From JAVBMU01 sp031551755 (GTDB lineage Bacteria; Actinomycetota; Actinomycetes; Actinomycetales; Cellulomonadaceae), in assembly GCA_031551755.1 (NCBI GenBank), contig JAVBNE010000014.1, positions 1 to 64,000 on the forward strand: a DNA stretch of 64,000 nt, written 5' to 3'. This document shows positions 8,443-15,641 of the stretch, in pieces; positions within the stretch are counted from its first letter, which is position 1; every line of letters starts with the position of its first letter. The notes under the pieces are model-generated. The model was given only the letters and a program-made list of their open reading frames with translations. It ran no database searches and was not told where the DNA came from. The translations under genes were made by a program, and so were the position numbers.

Positions 8443-8817
8443 TCAGGCGAGCGCGATCGCCTCGACCTCCACGGCAATGTCCGGGAAAGCCAGCGCGGCA
8501 ATCCCCACCAGACTGCTGGCCGGAGGCTTGGCCACGTCGACCCAGCGGTCACGGATCTCCCGGATGAGGCTGAGGTCCCTGCCCGGCAGGTCCGTGACAT
8601 AGATCGTGATGCGCACGAGGCGGGTCAGGTCGGTACCGGCCCGCTGGAGCGCGGCATCGAGCGCGGCGAAGGCGGCATCGACCTGGTCTGCAAAGCTTGC
8701 CCCGCGGGCTGCCCCTGGGGTTTGGCCGGAGACAAAGATGAACCCAGCGGCCCGGACCGTGTCGGAGATCCCGGGTATGTCGGCGCTGGGCAGGTACCTC
8801 ACCTCATCGGCCATCAT
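8443..8817 (-). CDS. RidA (YjgF/YER057c/UK114) family protein
   Basis: A 124-residue protein with the RidA fold pattern: FIFVSGQTPG, QVDAAFAALDAALQRAGTDL, VRITIYVTDL and the C-terminal VEVEAIALA. Archetypal RidA uses an arginine in the 'PARS' position to deaminate reactive enamine/imine intermediates; here the sequence reads PPASSLVG, so that arginine is replaced by serine and classical imine deaminase activity is doubtful. Its ATG overlaps the stop of the small membrane-protein gene (ATGA), so both form one operon under the TetR operator at 9054-9083. Confidence 0.88.
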   Translation of the reverse strand: MMADEVRYLPSADIPGISDTVRAAGFIFVSGQTPGAARGASFADQVDAAFAALDAALQRAGTDLTRLVRITIYVTDLPGRDLSLIREIRDRWVDVAKPPASSLVGIAALAFPDIAVEVEAIALA

Positions 8818-9053
8818 GAACTCTCCTCGGCGGGCGCGCGCCTGCTGCGCAAACTCATGACCCGCAGGATGTTCGGCACCCCGATGTAGACGGCGAACGG
8901 CACCACGATGCCGGTCAGCACAGCTACCCGGAGCACCGGCTGCATCGAAGGCGCGACGGCGTTGAGGACGACTTGGCCGAGGGCCACGCTCGGGAAGATC
9001 ACGAGCCAGGTGGCCAAGGCACGGAGCCAGGTGGGGGGCGACGCTGTCGACAT
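8814..9053 (-). CDS. Small two-helix membrane protein
   Basis: A 79-residue protein with two hydrophobic segments (ATWLVIFPSVALGQVVLNAV and RVAVLTGIVVPFAVYIGVP). It resembles the free-standing version of the membrane tail found after antibiotic-biosynthesis-monooxygenase domains (W-x-x-I-F-P ... V-P-x-x-x-Y-x-x-x-P). ATG at 9053 has GGAG six bases upstream; an upstream extension into 9128 would run through the operator and is rejected. It is the first gene of the TetR-controlled operon with ridA. Function unknown. Confidence 0.7.
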   Translation of the reverse strand: MSTASPPTWLRALATWLVIFPSVALGQVVLNAVAPSMQPVLRVAVLTGIVVPFAVYIGVPNILRVMSLRSRRAPAEESS

Positions 9054-9083
9054 CTCATCTCCAAACAATTGGTTGGAGATGAG
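9054..9083 (-). promoter_or_regulatory. TetR operator 1, 30-bp palindrome
   Basis: Bases 9054-9064 (CTCATCTCCAA) are the exact reverse complement of 9073-9083, and the core CAATTG is also palindromic; only one base pair mismatches over 30 bp. The core CCAAACAATTGGTTGG (9061-9076) matches operator 2. It lies directly between a TAGGCT -10 (9082-9087, minus) and the start of the membrane-protein gene. Confidence 0.75.
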
Positions 9084-9106
9084 CCTAGAGCCTTCTGGGA
9101 GATTTT

Positions 9107-9122
9107 CCAACCGGCTGGTTGG
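9107..9122 (+). promoter_or_regulatory. TetR operator 2
   Basis: CCAACCGGCTGGTTGG is an inverted repeat with CCAACC/GGTTGG arms and shares the CCAA-C-TGGTTGG pattern with operator 1. It sits just upstream of the tetR -10 element, where bound protein would block transcription. Confidence 0.65.
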
Positions 9123-9130
9123 CCACACGG

Positions 9131-9136
9131 TACGCT
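9131..9136 (+). promoter_or_regulatory. -10 element TACGCT of the tetR promoter (leaderless)
   Basis: TACGCT is followed by six bases and the ATG at 9143. Confidence 0.5.
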
Positions 9137-9142
9137 GCCCTC

Positions 9143-9739
9143 ATGGCATGGGACACCGAGGGCACACGCACCAAGCTCCTCGATGCGGGAACGGCAGAGT
9201 TCGCCCGACACGGCCTGGCGGGCGGGCGAATCGACCGGATAGCCGAGGCGGCCGGCGTCAACAAGGAGCGGATCTACCAGTACTTCGGCAATAAACGCGG
9301 TCTCTTCGACTCGGTCCTCGCCCGTCGGCTCGTCCAGGCAGCCGATGCTGTGCCCTTCGACGGCGACACACCCGAGGAGATCGCACGCTATGCCGGTGAC
9401 ATGTTCGACTTCCACGCCGACGATCCCACGCTCGCCCGGCTCCTGACCTGGGAGGGCTTGGAGCTCGCTGAGCCCGTCGACCTCGCGCGGCGCCATGACC
9501 ACATGGTCGCCAAGACCGATCATCTGGCCCGAGCACTTCCCCAGGCCAGCAGGCAAGAACTCGGTGAGCTGCTGCTCACCATCGTGACGCTGGCCTGCTC
9601 CTGGCCGGTGCTGCACGTGGCCGCCACGATCGACCCCCAGCCGAACCCGCGCAGCGGGCGGCGCGCCGCCATCGAAGAGACCATCCGACACCAGGCCCAG
9701 GCACTCGCCGCACGGCTCCGCCATCGTCCCCACCCGTGA
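9143..9739 (+). CDS. TetR family transcriptional regulator
   Basis: A 198-residue TetR repressor. The N-terminal helix-turn-helix is clear (LLDAGTAEFARHGLAGGRID, then RIAEAAGVNKERIYQYFGNK), and the C-terminal ligand domain resembles the TetR_C_17 type of redox/stress regulators. ATG at 9143 is fixed by a TACGCT element six bases upstream. It is divergent from the membrane protein-RidA operon and the 90-base gap holds two matching palindromes, one for each promoter, so it most likely represses itself and that operon. The inducer is not predictable. Confidence 0.92.
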   Translation: MAWDTEGTRTKLLDAGTAEFARHGLAGGRIDRIAEAAGVNKERIYQYFGNKRGLFDSVLARRLVQAADAVPFDGDTPEEIARYAGDMFDFHADDPTLARLLTWEGLELAEPVDLARRHDHMVAKTDHLARALPQASRQELGELLLTIVTLACSWPVLHVAATIDPQPNPRSGRRAAIEETIRHQAQALAARLRHRPHP

Positions 9740-9762
9740 ATCGTCCGGCGCTTCGAGTACGG

Positions 9763-10089
9763 TCAGCATTCCCAGAAGTCGGTCGCGACGACGTAGCCGT
9801 CACCGAGTTCCGCACGGAGACGGCCAGCGAGGCGTTCTCCCCGCCGACGGTAGGCGGCCACCTGCTTCTCGGACCAGGGCCAGCCGGACTCTTGGCGGAA
9901 GTTGTCGCTGAACTCCTTGGCCCAAGCCGTCAGGTCGTCAACCAGCTCGGCGGTCAGCGGCAATTCATCGGGCTGCACCGGGCCGATGGCGAACGACTCG
10001 GCAGAACCCAGGGAGACAGCACCTGCGGGCGACTGCCAGAGCGGAAAGTCGCAGCCGTAGTCGTTCATGAGCTTCACACCCAACGCCAC
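9763..10089 (-). CDS. Hypothetical protein
   Basis: A 108-residue protein with no named domain that I recognise. It starts with VKLMNDYGCDFPLWQ, carries a helical middle (ELVDDLTAWAKEFSDNFRQE) and ends in ELGDGYVVATDFWEC; proteins of this shape are scattered among actinobacteria. The GTG at 10089 is supported by TAGGGT exactly six bases upstream (10096-10101); an internal ATG lies at 10068. It is convergent with tetR (23 bases apart) and is the last intact core-type gene before the island. Confidence 0.65.
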   Translation of the reverse strand: MALGVKLMNDYGCDFPLWQSPAGAVSLGSAESFAIGPVQPDELPLTAELVDDLTAWAKEFSDNFRQESGWPWSEKQVAAYRRRGERLAGRLRAELGDGYVVATDFWEC

Positions 10090-10095
10090 CCCTGG

Positions 10096-10101
10096 ACCCT
10101 A
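10096..10101 (-). promoter_or_regulatory. -10 element TAGGGT (leaderless)
   Basis: TAGGGT is followed by six bases (CCAGGG) and the GTG at 10089. Confidence 0.45.
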
Positions 10102-10231
10102 TCGCCAGCCCGGTGCTGACGCGTCAACCGGGAAGTCTCGCGACCTCAGCCCTCCTCCGCGGTGAACGACAACAGGTCGCCGGGCTGACAGTCCGGCTCG
10201 TGGGCAGGGAGTCACAACTTAGCCGACGCGC

Positions 10232-10466
10232 TCAGCTCGCCGACGGCACCATCGGAGAGGCGATGCCCACCAGCACACCGAAGGGGTCCCGCACATAGGA
10301 GGCTCGTTGCCCCCACGGCTCGTCGTGCGGCTCGTGCAGACCCACAGCTCCCTCGGTCAACGCGCGGGCGTAGGCGGCGTCGACGTCGTCGGAGACCAAG
10401 GTGAGCTCGAAGCCGGCCGGCGGATCAGCCGGGTCGAGCGGCGTGTAGGGAACCAGGACCGCGACT
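10232..10466 (-). pseudogene. VOC/glyoxalase-family protein, C-terminal fragment
   Basis: A minus-strand frame ending with TGA at 10234-10232 encodes QVAVLVPYTPLDPADPPAGF, then TLVSDDVDAAYARALTEGA and ASYVRDPFGVLVGIASPM, the second half of a vicinal-oxygen-chelate (bleomycin-resistance/glyoxalase) domain. The first half is missing: upstream of about 10466 the frame joins unrelated sequence in the remnant below. It was probably cut by insertion or deletion at the island's left border. Confidence 0.65.
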
Positions 10467-10551
10467 TGACCGCAAGCTCATCACGCAGACTGGCGCGGAG
10501 TTCACGAAGAAGTGGGTCTCGGTTGGAATCCTCCGAGCGCTCCGCTGGCAC
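10467..10551 (-). pseudogene. Short remnant related to the membrane-anchored protein remnant at 18307-18769
   Basis: A frame opening with GTG at 10551 (overlapping the PIN gene stop as TAGTG) encodes DPLLRELRASLRDELAV and then runs out of homology into the VOC fragment. The same motif (GPLLRELRASLRRELAL) is found near the C-terminus of the broken gene at 18307-18769. This is a gene end carried in with, or left behind by, the island. Confidence 0.5.
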
Positions 10552-11126
10552 TAGCTGGAGGCAGCGCGTATCAACTCAACCGCCTGCTCCATTCCATAGC
10601 GGTCGCGCAGTAGTTCCAATAGGTCATCGACCGTGCGGCGAGGGTTCATGTACCTCATGCTGATGGTCTCCAGAGCACGTCGTGCCACGGCCGGCTCTAC
10701 GGAAACGGCATCAGCGGCGAACTCTGCCGCGGTCTTGACTTCGAGTCCGTCAGGAAGCAGCTTTGACGGGAGATCCTTGACATTGTCGGACACGATGACA
10801 CCCGCTCCGCCAACAACCGCTGCCGCAACAAGGTGCTCATCGTTCGGATCGGGCAGACCGTAGGCGCCATCCAATGGCTCCCATCCCACAACGCAGGCAT
10901 CGTCGAAAGCCCATTCCATCTGTCGAACTAGGTGTTCGACCGCACGATGAGCCTGCTCAGGCTCCGCGCCGCGCCCTACGCGCTTTGCCGCCTCGACGCC
11001 CGTCAGTTCTCCTAGAATCGCCCGCGACCAGATTGGCCGATACAGTCCCTCCACAGCCAAGCTCAGCAGGAAGTCCCGCTGAAGGCTGGGCCACAGAACT
11101 GATGTGTCGAGAAGAGCGGTGAACAT
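10551..11126 (-). CDS. PIN-domain toxin (PIN_3 type), ribonuclease
   Basis: A 191-residue PIN-domain protein expected to be a Mg-dependent endoribonuclease toxin. Acidic catalytic positions are visible as D7 (LLDTSVLW), E40 (ILGEL), D93/D96 (LPDPNDEHLVAAAV) and D114 (GVIVSDN), in the order expected for the PIN_3 group; a C-terminal helical extension of ~70 residues follows. Start ATG at 11126. The cognate antitoxin gene lies 11 bases upstream. It shares the operon order (DNA-binding antitoxin first, PIN second) of known type II toxin-antitoxin modules. Target RNA unknown. Confidence 0.85.
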   Translation of the reverse strand: MFTALLDTSVLWPSLQRDFLLSLAVEGLYRPIWSRAILGELTGVEAAKRVGRGAEPEQAHRAVEHLVRQMEWAFDDACVVGWEPLDGAYGLPDPNDEHLVAAAVVGGAGVIVSDNVKDLPSKLLPDGLEVKTAAEFAADAVSVEPAVARRALETISMRYMNPRRTVDDLLELLRDRYGMEQAVELIRAASS

Positions 11127-11137
11127 GCTCGCGCCGC

Positions 11138-11659
11138 TCAGCGACGCCGCTCAGCGGCGACGGTCGCACGAGCATCGCGAAGCCGCCTGATGACTTCGGC
11201 TGGGTCGTCCTCGTCATCAATGTCGACGGCGGTGGCCGCCAACGCCGCGTACTGTCGCTGGCGGCGAAGCTCGCGGTATGTCAGCACGTCACCTAGCAGG
11301 AGTCGACGACGATTCCCGTTGCGTTCAGCGCTCAGTTCACCCGAGTCGATGAGACGCACGACCGTCGGCCGGGAAACTCCAAGGAGGTCGGCCGCCTGTT
11401 GGGTGGTCAGCTGCGGTTCCGTTGGCGTGACCGTGACGGCCTTCCCAGCGGCGAGGGCGTCGACGACCTGTACGAGCACACGGTAGACGGTCTCAGGCAA
11501 CTCGATCTGCTCGCCTTCAGCCCCGCCAGCGAGCAGGTAGCGGGGCGCTGGCGCTGCACCGTGACGCACAGCGTGGGCAGCGAGGAAACTGCGCACCTCG
11601 GCAACTTGCTCGGGTGATGCGACAGGTTCGTACGTATGTGCAGCCAGTCCGACGCCCAT
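11138..11659 (-). CDS. Excisionase/MerR-type HTH antitoxin
   Basis: A 173-residue DNA-binding protein. Residues ~84-140 form an excisionase-type winged helix (LTTQQAADLLGVSRPTVVRL, then IDSGELSAERNGNRRRLLLG and DVLTYRELRRQRQ). The N-terminal ~80 residues are variable and the C-terminal tail is charged (IDDEDDPAEVIRRLRDA), suited to bind the toxin. Proteins of this kind are annotated as antitoxins next to PIN_3 toxins. It should repress its own operon; the promoter lies in 11660-11760. ATG start at 11659. Confidence 0.82.
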   Translation of the reverse strand: MGVGLAAHTYEPVASPEQVAEVRSFLAAHAVRHGAAPAPRYLLAGGAEGEQIELPETVYRVLVQVVDALAAGKAVTVTPTEPQLTTQQAADLLGVSRPTVVRLIDSGELSAERNGNRRRLLLGDVLTYRELRRQRQYAALAATAVDIDDEDDPAEVIRRLRDARATVAAERRR

Positions 11660-11768
11660 GATCTCCCCTTCCCGGAGTGAACATAGCGTACGCCGTTTCG
11701 CAACGTTCGAATAGGGTCACACCACCCGCCAAGCTCGCGCAGCACTCACCGCACTATCGCCTAAGGAG

Positions 11769-11774
11769 TAGGAT
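11769..11774 (+). promoter_or_regulatory. -10 element TAGGAT of the vapBC-like operon
   Basis: TAGGAT is followed by seven bases and the ATG at 11782, compatible with a leaderless message. The antitoxin operons on the two strands share the 122-base gap. Confidence 0.45.
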
Positions 11775-11781
11775 AGCCGCT

Positions 11782-12039
11782 ATGCCGGCACACACGCTCA
11801 CTGCGAAGAAGTCGTTGACGATTCCACGGGATCTCGTCGACGAAGCCGAAGCGCGTTCAGGACCCCGAGGGCTTTCGGCTTACGTCGCACGAGCGTTGGC
11901 CGCCCAACTCGAGCTGGACCGCCTTGCGGACTACGCCGAGGCCGCCGAGGCCGAGCTGGGTCCTGTGCCCGACGAGGTGCGAGCACAGGTGCACGCGGAT
12001 CTTGCCGCCGCGGATGCGGAGATCGGCTTCAATCGGTGA
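11782..12039 (+). CDS. VapB-like antitoxin
   Basis: An 85-residue protein with a ribbon-helix-helix-like start (KKSLTIPRDLVDEAEARSGP then RGLSAYVARALAAQLELDRL) and an acidic helical tail (EAAEAELGPVPDEVRAQVH). That layout is typical of antitoxins that pair with small PIN toxins. Its stop overlaps the toxin start (GTGA), so the two are translationally coupled with antitoxin first. Confidence 0.8.
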   Translation: MPAHTLTAKKSLTIPRDLVDEAEARSGPRGLSAYVARALAAQLELDRLADYAEAAEAELGPVPDEVRAQVHADLAAADAEIGFNR

Positions 12040-12446
12040 ACCGCGGGTTTGCAGCGGGTCCGGTGGTGCTCGACTGCGAAGGGCTAGCTCGAACAGTTCG
12101 CCGCGACGCATACATGCGCGCCCTAGTCGAAGAAGCTCGGGCAGCGCGGACTCCGGTAGTCATCAGTGCCGTGACACTCGTCGAGGCGGTTCATCCCAAG
12201 ATCGACCAGGTGGCCTTGCGGTGGACCGTGTCTCGCCTCGCCGTCGTGCCGGTCTCTCAGGAAGTCGCCACCGTCGCATCCGGCCTGCTCGCGAAAGCCG
12301 GTCGGTACGGCCACAAGAGCGCTTTGGATGCGCTGGTCTGCGCCACGGCGTTTGCCCGGCCGGGGCATCCGACGATCTACACCTCGGACCCTGGCGACAT
12401 CCGCACACTCGTCGGTACGCTGGCCACCGTCGTGCCGCTTCGCTGA
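12036..12446 (+). CDS. VapC-like PIN-domain toxin
   Basis: A 136-residue single PIN domain. The expected acidic residues are seen in VVLDCEGLA (D13), SAVTLVEAVHP (Glu), SALDALVCATA (Asp) and YTSDPGDIRTL (Asp). Length matches VapC ribonucleases. The GTG start at 12036 overlaps the antitoxin stop by four bases. Together the pair forms a second, independent PIN module head-to-head with the PIN_3 module, which argues for an accessory, horizontally moved region. Confidence 0.85.
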   Translation: MNRGFAAGPVVLDCEGLARTVRRDAYMRALVEEARAARTPVVISAVTLVEAVHPKIDQVALRWTVSRLAVVPVSQEVATVASGLLAKAGRYGHKSALDALVCATAFARPGHPTIYTSDPGDIRTLVGTLATVVPLR

Positions 12447-12809
12447 CTGCGGGACACGCACCACGGCGAAGTGTGGCCTCGGTCGTTCGCCCCGACAGCG
12501 GGACACCTATCCAGGAGATGCCCTGCCAGATCATCCGGCGCAGATCACTCGATCGCTTGTGCGAGCCGCTTCGGTTGACGTCGGCCCAAGCCTGGCTCCG
12601 TCACCACTCGACCAAGCCGATTGCGGGACGGTGAGGCCAAGTACCCGCATGACAGCAGAGGCAACTTCTTCCGCGCCTCGCCGCTGCCTCTCCTGGGCCT
12701 CGTGAGAAGAGTGTTCGGCGGCAGCATGTCGGCGACGCCTAAGCATCGGCCAGAGGTTCGTTGACGGTTCGCCTACACGTAACCCGCAACCCTCCATGCG
12801 TTCGGCTGG
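12447..12809. other. Island stretch with no supported gene
   Basis: About 360 bases after the vapC-like gene. Frames on both strands exist but none has a recognisable motif or a credible start; short GCGGGAC words recur. It is best read as decayed mobile DNA. Confidence 0.5.
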
Positions 12810-13184
12810 TTGTCGGCCCGCGCCCGATCAGGTCGCGAGAACTGGGAACGGCAAGACCCCGACAAGCACAAAGCTGCCGGGGTCTTGCCGATCGACCTGA
12901 TGGTGGACGCGGGTGGACTCAAACCGAACACCTGGCAGAGGTTCGAGAGGCTCGGTTCCGCGTGGGAGCAGGCGAAACTCGATGTTGGTGACGATCCGCA
13001 AGGCCTCGTCGAGGCCGAGCCGGGGATCGTCACGACCCCAAGGAGACGGACTAGAACACCCCTGACGGACACCCAAGTGGACGCGCTTAGAACCGCCCGA
13101 GCGAACGGTGAGAGCGTGGTGTCGATCTCCCGGCGGTTCGGCGTCCATCGGATGACGGTGTGGACGCACACGAAGCGCATGTGA
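12810..13184 (+). CDS. Hypothetical protein with C-terminal resolvase-like HTH
   Basis: Up to 124 residues from a TTG at 12810 (start uncertain). The last ~45 residues, LTDTQVDALRTARANGESVV followed by SISRRFGVHRMTVWTHTKRM, form a helix-turn-helix like the DNA-binding end of small serine resolvases or transposases. The first ~80 residues carry no resolvase catalytic motif. It may be a plasmid or phage regulator, or the broken tail of a recombinase. Confidence 0.4.
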   Translation: MSARARSGRENWERQDPDKHKAAGVLPIDLMVDAGGLKPNTWQRFERLGSAWEQAKLDVGDDPQGLVEAEPGIVTTPRRRTRTPLTDTQVDALRTARANGESVVSISRRFGVHRMTVWTHTKRM

Positions 13185-13330
13185 GGCAGGAAGCAGGCGC
13201 ATGCTCGTCGTGCCGACCACAAGCGCGGAGGAGGCACGCAAGGCGGTGCGCCCGCCGTTCGGGCGACGGCATGGCTACGCAATGACTGACTTGTGTAAGG
13301 TTGTAAATGCCTGTGATAGGCTGGTCAATC

Positions 13331-15388
13331 ATGAGCGACTCGTATGACGACTACCTCACCATCGCCCAGGCCGCTGCTTACGTAGGGGTCTCCGCCGCCA
13401 CGTTGCGGCGATGGGACGCTGCAGGAACCCTCACCGCTGTTCGGCGCCCGGGCAGCCAGTACCGCTTCTACCGCATCGCCGACCTGGAACCGTTCCGCCT
13501 CGAGTACAACACCGCCGAGAAGGCCAAGGACGTGGTGGCTGGCTTCTTCGACGCCGCCGACGCCGCGATCGACGGCAACCCGCAGCTGCGCGAACCTCAG
13601 AAGGAGGCTTACGAGGCTGCTGTGGAGCACTTCGCCCAGAAGACGACGCCGGCGATCGTCCAGTTGCCGGTGGGCTGCGGCAAGACGGGCGTCGCGGCGA
13701 TCCTCCCCTTCAACCTGTCTCACAAGCGGACGCTGATCATCGCACCGAATACGACCATCCGGCAGGGCCTCTACGCCGACCTGAACATCTCGAACGCGTC
13801 CTGCTTCTGGAAGAAGGCCGGCGTGCTCGACTCCTTCACGTCCGGACCATTCACAGCACTGGTCGACGGCCCCAAGGCCAACATGGACGACTGTGTGAAC
13901 AGCCACATCGTCGTCGCCAACATCCAGCAACTCGCCAGCAGCGCCGACCGCTGGCTGTCACAGTTCCCCAGCGACTTCTTCGACCTCGTCATCATCGACG
14001 AGGGCCACCACGTCGCTGCGGAGAGCTGGCAGAAGGTGGTGCGGGCTTTCCCCCAGGCGCGCTTCGTCAGTCTGACGGCCACACCCTTCCGCGCCGACAA
14101 CAAGGAACTGCTCGGCGACCTGATCTATCGCTACCCCTTCGCCCGCGCGATGCTCAACGGCTACATCAAGCACATCGTCTCGGCCTCAGCGCATCCGGCC
14201 GAGATCACGTTCACGGCACGCGGGGACAGCGACACCTACACGCTGGACCAGATCCTCGAACTGAAGGAGGAGGCCTGGTTCCGTCGCGGGGTCGCGCTCT
14301 CGGACGAGTGCAACCGCCACATCGCGGAGAAGGCGGTCGAGAAGCTCCAGTCCCTGCGGGCGGCGACCGGCTTCCCTCACCAGATCGCAGCGTCAGCAAT
14401 GTCGATCGACCACGCCGATCAAGTGCGCGCGATCTTCCAAGAGATGGGGCTGCAAGCCGAGACCATCCACAGCAACCTTCCTGACGACCGTAAGGCCGCG
14501 GTACTGGCCAAGCTCCGCAACAACCAGATCGACGTCATCGTCCAGGTGGCCATGCTCGGCGAGGGATTCGACCACCCTCCCCTGAGCGTGGCAGCCATCT
14601 TCCGCCCCTACCGCTCGCTGTCGCCCTACATCCAGTTCGTCGGCCGCGTGATGCGCACCGTCGACCTGAACGACCCGAACAGCCCCAACAACCAGGGCTA
14701 CGTCGTCTCCCACGTCGGCCTCAACAACGAAGAGCAATGGGACGAGTTCCGCGGCCTCGACGCCCAAGACCAGCAGATTGTCAGAGGATGGGCTCGCGGA
14801 GAGGGAGCCGACTCGACCGGACGAAACGGCAACGGCGATCCCGAGCAGGTCGCGCAACGCTTCGACGAGCCTGTGGCACAGGACGAGCGCCTCAGCCACT
14901 TCCTCAACCGCTCGTTCCTGGACCCCAACGACAACCGGGTCATCGAAGAGATGCTGGACGCCAAGGGACCGGGCGGCTTCTCCTTCCGCGACCTCGGCAT
15001 CAGCGCGGACGTGCTCCGGGCACAGTTGGCTCACCGCAAGGAGCACGAGGAAGTACCTGCCGACTCGATACCTGTCCAGCCGCAGGTCAGGCGCCAGACG
15101 CTACGCAGCCGACTCGACAGCCGCTCGAAGTCGATCCATCAGCGCATCCTCGCCGACCTCGGCCTGCCCCGTGCCGGCTTCGACGTCAGCCGAGCGATCA
15201 AGGGAGCCCGCGGCAACAACGCCGACGCGCTCTACGCCCTGTTGAACCGGGAGATCAACACCTTCGCCGGGCAGGGCAAGAAGAGTCGAGAAATGTGGAC
15301 ACTCGACCAGCTGCAAGCCGCCTACGACTCGCTCGACGAGATCGGAGACCAGGTGGCCGACACGATCAAGACAGCGATCGAGGACTGA
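13331..15388 (+). CDS. MerR-type HTH fused to an SF2 DEAD/DEAH helicase; candidate defence protein
   Basis: A 685-residue protein. Residues 8-55 are an excisionase/MerR-like winged helix (LTIAQAAAYVGVSAATLRRW ... YRFYRIADLEPF). A restriction-type SF2 helicase follows: Walker A QLPVGCGKTG at 111-120, motif II DEGHH at 223-227, motif III SLTATPF at 247-253 and motif VI QFVGRVMR at 436-443. The last ~200 residues have no known domain but contain a charged helical region. It would bind DNA and translocate using ATP. Start ATG 13331 is chosen because the HTH begins within ten residues; an ATG at 13307 is in frame. Four bases separate it from the small CxxC gene, so it heads a three-gene operon. 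The HTH-helicase fusion is unusual. Confidence 0.85.
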   Translation: MSDSYDDYLTIAQAAAYVGVSAATLRRWDAAGTLTAVRRPGSQYRFYRIADLEPFRLEYNTAEKAKDVVAGFFDAADAAIDGNPQLREPQKEAYEAAVEHFAQKTTPAIVQLPVGCGKTGVAAILPFNLSHKRTLIIAPNTTIRQGLYADLNISNASCFWKKAGVLDSFTSGPFTALVDGPKANMDDCVNSHIVVANIQQLASSADRWLSQFPSDFFDLVIIDEGHHVAAESWQKVVRAFPQARFVSLTATPFRADNKELLGDLIYRYPFARAMLNGYIKHIVSASAHPAEITFTARGDSDTYTLDQILELKEEAWFRRGVALSDECNRHIAEKAVEKLQSLRAATGFPHQIAASAMSIDHADQVRAIFQEMGLQAETIHSNLPDDRKAAVLAKLRNNQIDVIVQVAMLGEGFDHPPLSVAAIFRPYRSLSPYIQFVGRVMRTVDLNDPNSPNNQGYVVSHVGLNNEEQWDEFRGLDAQDQQIVRGWARGEGADSTGRNGNGDPEQVAQRFDEPVAQDERLSHFLNRSFLDPNDNRVIEEMLDAKGPGGFSFRDLGISADVLRAQLAHRKEHEEVPADSIPVQPQVRRQTLRSRLDSRSKSIHQRILADLGLPRAGFDVSRAIKGARGNNADALYALLNREINTFAGQGKKSREMWTLDQLQAAYDSLDEIGDQVADTIKTAIED

Positions 15389-15392
15389 ACCG

Positions 15393-15641
15393 ATGGCCGC
15401 AGTGAAGAACATCCTGAGGCACGTCAGCGCAGAGGTAGCGGGGCGGCGACGCAAGTGCTATCGGAAAAAGATCCACGTCATCCTCAAGGGCGACCCGTGC
15501 CTCGTCGTCCGAGACGGACCGCAGAACCAGACCACCTACTGCGCCGTCTGTGCATCCGAGATCCTGACGAAGGCGAATGGAGCACTCGCCGACCTTCACA
15601 CGCACTTCGCAGCGCCTTATGACGCGGGTTCGCAGGAATGA
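15393..15641 (+). CDS. Small CxxC protein of the helicase-HNH cassette
   Basis: An 82-residue basic protein. It has a CxxC pair in TTYCAVCASEIL and two further cysteines (RKCYRKK, DPCLVV), which could form a zinc site in an otherwise short beta-rich sequence: KKIHVILKGDPCLVVRDG resembles the 'nickel/zinc-knuckle' small proteins of phages. It lies between the helicase gene (4-base gap) and the HNH gene (ATGA overlap), so it is made with both and is probably an accessory subunit. Function unknown. Confidence 0.65.
   Translation: MAAVKNILRHVSAEVAGRRRKCYRKKIHVILKGDPCLVVRDGPQNQTTYCAVCASEILTKANGALADLHTHFAAPYDAGSQE

Noticed and set aside
10307..10663. Plus-strand frame across the left island border
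   Set aside because: Spans the VOC fragment and the PIN gene in antisense; composition not protein-like.
12773..13282. Minus-strand frames opposite the 12810-13184 gene
   Set aside because: No recognisable motif or ribosome site; plus strand has the resolvase-like helix-turn-helix.
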